From positions 124,001-188,000 of the forward strand of contig JBEKJI010000004.1 in NCBI GenBank assembly GCA_050011315.1: a DNA stretch of 64,000 nt, given 5' to 3'. The translations under genes were made by a program, and so were the position numbers. Source of the DNA: Fen-549 sp050011315. GTDB lineage: Bacteria; Actinomycetota; Thermoleophilia; Gaiellales; Gaiellaceae. Positions 17,292 through 24,215 of this stretch are shown piece by piece (position 1 is the stretch's first letter; every line of letters starts with the position of its first letter). The notes under the pieces were generated by a model. That model saw only the letters and a list, made by a program, of their open reading frames with translations. It was not told the origin of the DNA and searched no databases.

Positions 17292-17359
17292 TTGCGAGGA
17301 CGATAGCCGTTGACTCGGAGATCGGAGCCGGCGAGCACACGGCGCCGGGCTGAGAGATT

Positions 17360-17386
17360 GAGACCTCCGGCTCAGCCGGAGGTCTC
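17360..17386. other. Perfect hairpin between divergent genes
   Basis: GAGACCTCCGGC and GCCGGAGGTCTC pair perfectly around TCA, in the gap between the start of the YciC-like gene and the glycosylase gene. No T-run follows on either strand, and neither gene ends here, so it does not look like their terminator. It may be an operator, an attenuating leader hairpin or a remnant of an older terminator. Confidence 0.5.
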
Positions 17387-17538
17387 TAGGACTTAAGGAG
17401 TCCCGCCCAGGTCGCCCGTCCTCGTCTCTCGAGACGAGTATCCGCGCCTCGAAGCGATTCTCTCGCCCGATCCGGACGATGTCAACGCGATGACGGCGCT
17501 CACGAGCCTGCCGTCAGCGCACGAGTAGGATCGGCGCC

Positions 17539-18165
17539 GTGGGCAGAGACCTGGTAACCGGCCCGGATGGGCTCGAGCGCTGCTCCTGGGCTCTGGGGAC
17601 GCCCGAGCTCGGCGTGTACCACGACAACGAGTGGGGCCTGCCCGTGCTCGACGACGACGCCCTTTTCGAGCGCATCTGCCTGGAGAGCTTCCAGTGCGGG
17701 CTCTCCTGGCTAACGATTCTGCGCAAGCGGGAGGCCTTTAAAGCGGGCTTCGCCGATTTTGAGATCGAGGCCGTGGCGAGATTCGGCGAGGCGGACGTCG
17801 CTCGCCTGCTCGCCGACCAGGGAATCGTTCGCAACCGGGGCAAGATCGTCGCCTCGATCGAGAACGCGCGCCGGGCGCTGGAGACGATCGGGGAATGCGG
17901 TTCGCTGGCGCAGCTGATCTGGCAGTTCGCTCCGGCGCCGGTGCCGGTGCCCCGCTCCTACGCCGAGATCCCGACCGTTACACCCGAGTCGGAGGTACTC
18001 GCACGCGAGCTCAAGCGCCGCGGCTTCCGCTTCCTCGGCCCGACGACCGTCTGCGCTCTGATGCAGGCCTGCGGGCTGATCAACGCCCACCTCGCAGGCT
18101 GCCACGCACGCGATCGAGTCGATACGGCCCGCGAGGCTGCCTGCGAGCAATTGACTCCCAACTGA
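17539..18165 (+). CDS. tag: DNA-3-methyladenine glycosylase I
   Basis: A 208-residue base-excision repair glycosylase removing 3-methyladenine from alkylated DNA. The TAG signature is complete: RCSWALGTPE near the start supplies the first zinc Cys, YHDNEWGLPV holds the zinc His and catalytic Glu region, then FQCGLSWLTILRKREAFKAG, GIVRNRGKI, and the C-terminal CGLINAHLAGCHARD with the last zinc His and Cys. The GTG start at 17539 fits the usual N-terminus. A hairpin at 18178-18205 follows the stop. No alkylation-response partner gene is adjacent. Confidence 0.93.
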   Translation: MGRDLVTGPDGLERCSWALGTPELGVYHDNEWGLPVLDDDALFERICLESFQCGLSWLTILRKREAFKAGFADFEIEAVARFGEADVARLLADQGIVRNRGKIVASIENARRALETIGECGSLAQLIWQFAPAPVPVPRSYAEIPTVTPESEVLARELKRRGFRFLGPTTVCALMQACGLINAHLAGCHARDRVDTAREAACEQLTPN

Positions 18166-18177
18166 GCCGAAACAGTG

Positions 18178-18205
18178 CCCGGCCTTGTCTCTGAGCAAGG
18201 TCGGG
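18178..18205 (+). terminator. Hairpin after tag
   Basis: CCCGGCCTTG (18178-18187) pairs with CAAGGTCGGG (18196-18205) with one mismatch around an eight-base loop, 12 bases after the tag stop. There is no clear T-run. It is a candidate terminator separating tag from the MFS gene. Confidence 0.5.
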
Positions 18206-18222
18206 GTTAGCGTACTGCGGGT

Positions 18223-19494
18223 ATGGGCCTGCGCTCGACTGCAGCCGGTCATGTCGCGCTGTTCCGCTACCCGGGCGTACGCCGTCTGTTCTGGGCGACG
18301 CTGATCTCGAGCACAGGCACCTGGCTGGCCATCGTCGCGCTCGCGATCGACGTCTTCGACCGAACGCACTCGTCGGTCTGGGTGGGCGCCCTGTTCGCGG
18401 CCGAGACGCTGCCGATCGCGCTACTCGGCTTCCTGCTCGGTCCGCTGCTCGACCGCTTGCCGCGGCGCTCGTTGATGATCGGCTCCGACCTCTTCCGTGC
18501 CGCCGTCTTCGTCGCCCTGGTCGCCGCGCCGAACGCCGGGACGATCATCGCACTGGCGACGCTGGCGGGACTGGCGACGGGTCTGTTCACCCCGGCGGTC
18601 TATGCGGGGCTCCCAAACCTGGTCGAAGAACGCGACCTGGCCGGTGCGAACGGTCTCTTCCAGACGGCCGTGAGCGTGACGATGATCGTCGGCCCGCTTT
18701 GCGGCGGTCTCATCGTCGCGGCGATGAGCCCACATCCGGCCTATCTGTTCAACGCCGGCACCTTCGTCTTCTCGGCGCTGCTCTTGGTCGGCATCCGCCC
18801 ATCGGGCCTGCAGTCGATCGCGGCAGTCACGCGTGGCTACCTGCACGATCTCTTCGACGGCGCGGCCGCCGTCTTCCGCCTGCGTCCGCTCCTCACCGTC
18901 TTCGTCGCCTGGAACCTTGCCATGGTCGGAATCGCCGCGATGAACACGGCCGAGGTCGATCTGGTCAAGCACGATTTCGGCGCCGGCGACTTCGGTTACG
19001 GGTTGTTCATGGCCGCCACTGGCGTGGGCGTGTTCGTGGGCGCCTTCAACGCCCGCTCAGTGCTCGCCAGGCGACGCTTCGCCTCGGCCTATGCGCTGGG
19101 CTTCTCGATGCTGGCGACGGGAACGGCCCTGGTCGCTCTGCTGCCTCCGTTCGCGCTCGCGACTGCTCTGCTCGTTGTCGCCGGAGCCGGTGACGGCCTG
19201 CTGTTGACCGCCAATGCGATGCTCGTTCAGCAGGGCGCCTCGGACGACCTGCGCGGCCGCTCTTTCGTTGTGATCATGAGCACGAACGCGATCGTGCTCA
19301 CTGTCGCTTCGATCGGCGCCGGCGTGCTCGCCGATCACATGGGTGCGCGCCTCGTCTGGGCGCTCGCCGGGCTGGCGATCGCGATCGCCGGTCTCGCCGG
19401 CTGGCTCCTCGCTCGGCCTCTATCCCTGGCGGGAGAGCGGACAGTGATCGGCGTCTCGCTGGAGCCGTATACAGAGCCGCCGCTCAGCCTGTAG
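18223..19494 (+). CDS. MFS transporter
   Basis: A 423-residue major facilitator superfamily permease with 12 predicted helices. The loop GPLLDRLPRRSLMIGSD between helices 2 and 3 is the MFS motif A. The N-terminus (FRYPGVRRLFWATLISSTGTW) and the middle ARSVLARRRFASAYALGF resemble the enterobactin-exporter/MFS_3 group of drug or siderophore exporters. It is thus probably an efflux pump; the substrate is unknown. No regulator is adjacent, and the ribosome binding site is weak. Confidence 0.87.
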   Translation: MGLRSTAAGHVALFRYPGVRRLFWATLISSTGTWLAIVALAIDVFDRTHSSVWVGALFAAETLPIALLGFLLGPLLDRLPRRSLMIGSDLFRAAVFVALVAAPNAGTIIALATLAGLATGLFTPAVYAGLPNLVEERDLAGANGLFQTAVSVTMIVGPLCGGLIVAAMSPHPAYLFNAGTFVFSALLLVGIRPSGLQSIAAVTRGYLHDLFDGAAAVFRLRPLLTVFVAWNLAMVGIAAMNTAEVDLVKHDFGAGDFGYGLFMAATGVGVFVGAFNARSVLARRRFASAYALGFSMLATGTALVALLPPFALATALLVVAGAGDGLLLTANAMLVQQGASDDLRGRSFVVIMSTNAIVLTVASIGAGVLADHMGARLVWALAGLAIAIAGLAGWLLARPLSLAGERTVIGVSLEPYTEPPLSL

Positions 19495-19504
19495 GCAGAG
19501 CCGC

Positions 19505-19780
19505 TCAGGCGCACACGTCGCTACCGGAGTCGAGCGCCTGTGAGATCCGCTCGCACTCCAGGCCGGCGGCCCGGACGGTTTCCTCGACCACTTCCACTCC
19601 CCGAGCTTCGAAAAGGTGAAAGCAGGTTTCGTCTTCGGGCAGGAAGAGCGAGCGCAGATGGCGGATCTGAAGCCCGCGGCGATGGAGGTCATCGGTGACC
19701 GACCTGATTCGCTGCGCCTCCTCCTCGAAACCGGAGGCCTCGCGTCTCGGAACGTAGAGCTCGACCAGAAAGTGTTCCAT
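19505..19780 (-). CDS. DUF4242-like small protein, cassette A
   Basis: A 91-residue protein beginning MEHFLVELYVPRREASGFEE. LRSLFLPEDETCFHLFEA and VRAAGLECERISQAL fit the DUF4242/SCO4226-type ferredoxin-like fold: a strand, a helix, a Cys-containing strand and a helix. Some relatives bind nickel, but those ligands cannot be confirmed here. GAGGAG lies seven bases before the ATG, which fixes the start against longer frames. It is the last gene of the cassette LAL regulator, FG-GAP protein, DUF4242. A near-identical paralogue lies at 27178-27453 in the same position of the next cassette. Confidence 0.68.
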   Translation of the reverse strand: MEHFLVELYVPRREASGFEEEAQRIRSVTDDLHRRGLQIRHLRSLFLPEDETCFHLFEARGVEVVEETVRAAGLECERISQALDSGSDVCA

Positions 19781-19814
19781 CTCACATCTCCTCGCCCAGC
19801 GGGTGGATGAGAGA

Positions 19815-19848
19815 GGAGCGGCGCCTCGTCGAGGCGAGGCGCCGCTCC
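19815..19848 (-). terminator. Hairpin after FG-GAP gene A
   Basis: GGAGCGGCGCCTCG (19815-19828) pairs perfectly with CGAGGCGCCGCTCC (19835-19848). It lies 50 bases past the stop of the FG-GAP gene and just before the leader of the DUF4242-like gene. A homologous hairpin is in the same place in cassette B. It may terminate or attenuate read-through, leaving the DUF4242 gene at lower expression. Confidence 0.62.
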
Positions 19849-19897
19849 TTCCCTGATCATCGTCGTTGATCGTCGGCATTCCCGATCCGCTCCTGCC

Positions 19898-22800
19898 TCA
19901 CGTGACTCTGAAGGCGATCAGCTTGCTGTTTGCGTCGGCTGTCAGCTTGAGCCGGTAGGAGCCCGGCTTGATCGGCTTGGAGCCGAAGATCTGCTTGACC
20001 GTCATCGAGTAGGCGCCCTTGAAGCTGCCGGTCTTCCTGACACTCCTCAAGGTCACCCACTTCGAGCCCTTCTTGATGCTGAGCACGAAGGCGAAGAGCC
20101 TGCTCTTCGGCGAGAAACTGTAGAGGAGCTTGACCTTCGCTGCCTCGGAGCGCTTGAAGCTCGTCTTCGTCAGATGCCCGGAGACCTTGCCGGAGGAAGA
20201 GGTCGAGGTCGACGTTGATGCCGGAGTCGGAGTTGTAGCCGTAGTTGTAGCCGGAGCTGTAGTCGAAGGTGCCGGCGAGGAAGTCGTCTGCGTCGGCGGG
20301 GGCGTAGCCGTGTCGTTGTCGACGATCGTGAGCGCGGCCGTGCTCGGGCTCCCGAGTTGAGCGCCCGTAGACGGGCTGGAGAGCGTGAGCGAGACCGTCT
20401 CGTCGCCTTCCACCAAGCTGTCGTCTGTGATCGGGATCGAGACCGTCTTCTGCGTCTCGCCCGGCGAGAAGGAGACCGTCTGCGATACGGCGGTATAGTC
20501 GGAGCCGGCTGTGGCGGTGCCGTTCGCGGTTGCGAAGTGGACCGAGTCGGTGCCGACGGTCGAGCCGATGCGGTTGATCGTGACCGTGGCCGATGGGCCG
20601 GCTTCTCCGACCGAGTAGGTGGCCAAGGAGAAGGCGAAGGCCCGGTCGTTGTCGACGATCGTGAGCGTGGCCGAGCTCGGAGTACCGAGAGTTGCGCCGG
20701 TGGAGGGACTGGTTAGAGAGAGCGAGACCGTCTCGTTGCCTTCGGCCAGGCTGTCGTCTGTGATCGGAATCGAGACCGTCTTCGAGCTCTCGCCGGCGGC
20801 GAAGGTGACGGTCTGCGATACGGCGGTGTAGTCGGAGCCGGCCGTGGCGGTGCCGTCCGCAGTCGCGACGTGAACCGAAGCCGAGCCCACAGTCGAGCCG
20901 GTGCGGTTGATCGTGACCGTGGCCGTGCCGTCACCCTCGGAGGCGTAGTAAGCAGACGAGGAGAGGGCGAAGCTCTCGGGCACCGTGAACGTTCCCTCGC
21001 TTGCGAAGGGCGAGCCGGCGAAGCCGGAGTCGACCGCCTGGACGCTCCAGTAGTAGGTGCCGCCGGCTAAGCCGGTGATTCCGTAGCTCGTGCGCTCGCC
21101 CACGTTCCCGTCCTTGGGCACGAGCCTGGTTCCGTTCGCCAGCGACAGCGGTGAGACGATCTGGGAACCGCCCGGCGTGGTGCCCACGCGCAGGTTATAG
21201 GTGAGCGCCGCAGCCGGCGTTAGCCAGTCGCTGGCGGCCGCCCAGCTCAGGTTCTCGACCCCGGAAACGAACGAAGCCGAGAGATTGCTCGGGGCGCTCG
21301 GGGCGGTGTTTACGAACACTAGGCGGTTCTGGTAGACGCCGGCTATCGGGCTGGAGCCTGAGTCGCCCGCGAACAGGATGTCCGGTCTGCCGTCGGAGTT
21401 GTAATCGCCCCAGGCGGCCGAGCCGTAGTAGACGCCGGTCAGGCCACAGCCAGCGTCACTGAATGTGCCGTTGCCGTTGTTCTTGTAGATCTTGCTGACC
21501 TGCCGCAAGGCGTCGTAGCCCGTGAGCAGGATGTCGGGTTTGCCGTCCGAGTTGTAGTCGCCCCAGGCGACCGAGCCGGCAAAAACGCCCGGCAGGCCGG
21601 CTGCAGTGTCCTCGCTGAAGGTGCCGTTGCCGTTGTTCTTGTAGATCTTGCTGACGTAGTAGCCCGAGTCGGTGGCGCCCGTGAGTAGGATGTCCGGCTT
21701 GCCGTCCGAGTTGTAGTCACCCCAGGCGACCGAGCCGGAAGAAACGGGGGTCAGTCCGCTGTCGGCTGTGATGTCCTCGCTGAAGGTACCGTTGCCGTTG
21801 TTTTTGTAGATCTTGGCGACGTAGGCCGAGGCGCCCAAGCCCGTAAGCAGGATGTCGGGCTTGCCGTCCGAGTTGTAGTCGCCCCAGGCGACCGAGCTGT
21901 AGTAGACACCGGTCAGGCAGGCGTCGGCTGAAGTGTCCTCGCTGAAGCTGCCGTTACCGTTGTTCTTGTAGATCTTGGCGACGTAGGCCGAGCCGGTGTA
22001 GCCCGTAAACAGGATGTCGGGCTTGCCGTCCGAGTTGTAGTCGCCCCAGGCGACCGAGCTGTAGTAGACGCCCACCAGGGCGCTGTCGGCCGTCGTGTCC
22101 CTACTGAAGGTGCCGTTGCCGTTGTTCTTGTAGATCTTGCTGACCGGCCCCGAGCTGCTGTAACCCGTAAGCAGTATGTCCGGTTTGCCGTCCGAGTTGT
22201 AGTCGCCCCAGGCGACCGAGCTGTAGTAGACACCGGTCAGGTCGCTCTCGGCTGTGTAGTCCTCGCTGAAGCTGCCGTCGCCGTTGTTCTTGTAGATCTT
22301 GGCGATCGACCCCGAGCCGCCGTAGCCCGTGAGCAGGATGTCCAGCCTGCCGTCCGAGTTGTAGTCGCCCCAGGCGACCGAGCTGATTCTGACGCCGGTC
22401 AGGGCGGCGCCGATGTCGGTGAAGGCGTAGGTGAAAGTGCTTTCACTCGAGAAGGCAGAGCCCGCATAGCCGGAGTCGACCGCCTGCACACTCCAGTAGT
22501 AGGTGGTGCCCGGAGTGAGGCCGCTGAGCGTATAGCTCGTTCGCTCACCCACGTTTCCGTCCTGCGGTACTAACCTCGTTCCGTTCGCGAGCGACAGCGG
22601 CGAGACGACGACGGAGCCACCCGGCGCGGTGCCCACGCGCAGGTTGTAGGTGAGCGCCGCGGCCGGCGTTTGCGAGTCGCTGGCCGCATTCCAGAAGAGC
22701 GTTACCTGGTTCGAGCCGGCCGAAGCCGAGAGATTGGTAGGCGCGCTCGGGGCGGTGTTCGCGATCGCTGTTTGGTTCTGGTAAACGGTTGATACGTCCC

Positions 22801-23986
22801 CATAGCCACTGCTCCCTGTGAGCACGATGTCCGGCTTGCCGTCCGAGTTGTAGTCGCCCCAGGCGACCGAGCCCCAGCCCACGCCGGTCAGGCCGCTGTC
22901 GGCCGTGGTGTCCTCGCTGAAGCTGCCGCTACCGTTGTTCTTGTAGACCTTGGCGACGTAGGCCGAGCCGGTGTAGCCCGTAAGCAGGATGTCGGCCTTC
23001 CCGTCCGAGTTGTAGTCGTCCCAGGCGCCCTCGCCTTCGTAGACAGGCACCAGACCCGCGCTCGCGTCTACGCTGAAAGTGCCGTTGCCGTTATTGGTGT
23101 AGACCTTGCTGACGTAGGCCGAGCCGGTGTAGCCCGTGAGCAGGATGTCCGGCTTGCCGTCCGAGTTGTGGTCGCCCCAGGCGACCGATCCTTCGTAGAC
23201 GCCCGTCAGGCCGCTCTCGGCTGTGGTGTCCTCGCTGAAGCTGCCGTCGCCGTTGTTCTTGTAGATCTTGGTGACCGGCGAGGAGCCCGTGTAGCCCGTG
23301 AGCAGGATGTCCGGCTTGCCGTCCGAGTTGTAGTCGCCCCAGGCGACCGAGCCGGCATAAACGCCTGGTAGGCCGCCATCGGCTGTGGTGTCCTCGCTGA
23401 AGGTGCCGTTGCCGTTGTTCTTGTAGATCTTGGCGACTGGATTGGACAAGGCATCTACGCCCGTGAGCAGGATGTCCGGCTTGCCGTCCGAGTTGTAGTC
23501 GCCCCAAGCGACCGAGCTCATGGAGACGCCGGCCAGGCCGGCGTCGACTGTGCTGTCCTCGCTGAAGGAGCCGTTGCCGTTGTTCTTGTAGATCTTCGTG
23601 ACCGGCCCCAAGCTGTTGGCGCCCGTGAGTAGGATGTCCGGCTTGCCGTCCGAGTTGTAGTCACCCCAAGCGACCGAGCCGGAAGAAACGGGGGTCAGTC
23701 CGCTGTCGGCTGTGATGTCCTCGCTGAAGGTACCGTTGCCGTTGTTTTTATAGATCTTGGCGATTCTATGATTAGAGGAGTCATAGCCCGTAAGCAGGAT
23801 GTCCGGACTGCCGTCCGAGTTGTAGTCGCCCCAGGCGACCGAGCTGTAGTAGACGCCCGTCAGGCCGGCGCCGATATCCGTGAAGGTCGGCGAGGCCGCG
23901 TAGGCGCGACGCGCGCCGGATAGCTGGCCAGCGGAGACAGCGACGAGAACGAGCGTAAAGAGCGTGAGCAAGCGAGCCTTCTTCAT
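19898..23986 (-). CDS. Secreted double FG-GAP propeller protein with Calx-beta domains
   Basis: A 1362-residue exported protein. A signal peptide (about 1-31, ends AYAAS) is followed by seven FG-GAP units (about 35-405; e.g. AWGDYNSDGKPDILLTGY with Ca-binding DxNxDG), a fibronectin-like domain (about 409-520), seven more FG-GAP units (about 522-890), a second fibronectin-like domain, two Calx-beta domains (about 1004-1229; VTFAAGESSKTVSIPITDD), a Ser/Thr/Pro linker and a 95-residue C-terminal domain (LTKTSFKRSEAAKVKLLYSF). Two sets of seven imply two seven-bladed, calcium-dependent propellers. It is probably a cell-surface adhesion or matrix protein; no enzymatic motif was seen. The 54-residue units are near-identical at DNA level. 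A strong conserved element lies upstream, next to a LAL regulator. Confidence 0.9.
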   Translation of the reverse strand: MKKARLLTLFTLVLVAVSAGQLSGARRAYAASPTFTDIGAGLTGVYYSSVAWGDYNSDGSPDILLTGYDSSNHRIAKIYKNNGNGTFSEDITADSGLTPVSSGSVAWGDYNSDGKPDILLTGANSLGPVTKIYKNNGNGSFSEDSTVDAGLAGVSMSSVAWGDYNSDGKPDILLTGVDALSNPVAKIYKNNGNGTFSEDTTADGGLPGVYAGSVAWGDYNSDGKPDILLTGYTGSSPVTKIYKNNGDGSFSEDTTAESGLTGVYEGSVAWGDHNSDGKPDILLTGYTGSAYVSKVYTNNGNGTFSVDASAGLVPVYEGEGAWDDYNSDGKADILLTGYTGSAYVAKVYKNNGSGSFSEDTTADSGLTGVGWGSVAWGDYNSDGKPDIVLTGSSGYGDVSTVYQNQTAIANTAPSAPTNLSASAGSNQVTLFWNAASDSQTPAAALTYNLRVGTAPGGSVVVSPLSLANGTRLVPQDGNVGERTSYTLSGLTPGTTYYWSVQAVDSGYAGSAFSSESTFTYAFTDIGAALTGVRISSVAWGDYNSDGRLDILLTGYGGSGSIAKIYKNNGDGSFSEDYTAESDLTGVYYSSVAWGDYNSDGKPDILLTGYSSSGPVSKIYKNNGNGTFSRDTTADSALVGVYYSSVAWGDYNSDGKPDILFTGYTGSAYVAKIYKNNGNGSFSEDTSADACLTGVYYSSVAWGDYNSDGKPDILLTGLGASAYVAKIYKNNGNGTFSEDITADSGLTPVSSGSVAWGDYNSDGKPDILLTGATDSGYYVSKIYKNNGNGTFSEDTAAGLPGVFAGSVAWGDYNSDGKPDILLTGYDALRQVSKIYKNNGNGTFSDAGCGLTGVYYGSAAWGDYNSDGRPDILFAGDSGSSPIAGVYQNRLVFVNTAPSAPSNLSASFVSGVENLSWAAASDWLTPAAALTYNLRVGTTPGGSQIVSPLSLANGTRLVPKDGNVGERTSYGITGLAGGTYYWSVQAVDSGFAGSPFASEGTFTVPESFALSSSAYYASEGDGTATVTINRTGSTVGSASVHVATADGTATAGSDYTAVSQTVTFAAGESSKTVSIPITDDSLAEGNETVSLSLTSPSTGATLGTPSSATLTIVDNDRAFAFSLATYSVGEAGPSATVTINRIGSTVGTDSVHFATANGTATAGSDYTAVSQTVSFSPGETQKTVSIPITDDSLVEGDETVSLTLSSPSTGAQLGSPSTAALTIVDNDTATPPPTQTTSSPAPSTTAPATTTATTPTPASTSTSTSSSGKVSGHLTKTSFKRSEAAKVKLLYSFSPKSRLFAFVLSIKKGSKWVTLRSVRKTGSFKGAYSMTVKQIFGSKPIKPGSYRLKLTADANSKLIAFRVT
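21340..22430 (-). repeat. In-frame tandem repeats, second propeller of FG-GAP protein A
   Basis: Seven coding units of about 160 bp, highly alike at DNA level, e.g. TTGCCGTCCGAGTTGTAGTC recurring with near-constant spacing. They encode the second set of FG-GAP blades. Such homogeneous repeats can change number by recombination and are prone to misassembly. Confidence 0.85.
22780..23905 (-). repeat. In-frame tandem repeats, first propeller of FG-GAP protein A
   Basis: Seven coding units of about 160 bp encoding the first set of FG-GAP blades, each with a GACTACAACTCGGACGG-type stretch (minus strand) for DYNSDG. They are closely related to the units at 21340-22430, so blades have been exchanged or amplified between the two propellers. 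Confidence 0.85.
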
Positions 23987-24097
23987 CGTGGATCTCTCCC
24001 TTTATGCGGCGAGGTGCGATGCGAGAATCGAGCGGAGCGGCGCCTGCCCACAGGTAGACAGGCCTTAATGAGAGAACTCGCTAGGGGAGCGACTCGG

Positions 24098-24210
24098 CGC
24101 CCGTTTCTCGCTTCTGACATGTGCTCGACGCTACGCGCCCAGGGACCACGGAGAAAGACCGGAAAACCACACAAAATGAGTCGCCCGACCACACAAGATG
24201 AGTGCGAGCG
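24098..24210 (-). promoter_or_regulatory. Conserved LAL-associated element, copy A
   Basis: A block of about 113 bp shared with 29482-29594 and 32565-32677. Its core is two direct repeats, CCACACAAAATGAG (24167-24180) and CCACACAAGATGAG (24189-24202), start to start 22 bp (two helical turns). The repeats begin 14 bases after the LAL(A) stop and end about 180 bp before the FG-GAP(A) start. A third conserved part, ACATGTGCTCGACGCTACGC, lies nearer the start. The phase and pairing suggest a dimeric regulator site, most simply for the LuxR domain of the neighbouring LAL protein. That is inference. Confidence 0.68.
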
Positions 24211-24215
24211 GATGC

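Noticed and set aside
17396..17529. Short open frame ending at 17529 before tag
   Set aside because: The frame reads sensibly near its end (DEYPRLEAILSPDPDD) but has no usable start codon or ribosome binding site in the stretch open to translation.
21340..23905. Regularly spaced repeats that could be mistaken for a CRISPR array
   Set aside because: The units are about 160 bp, in frame, and encode FG-GAP blades; there are no 25-40 bp repeats with unique spacers and no cas genes.
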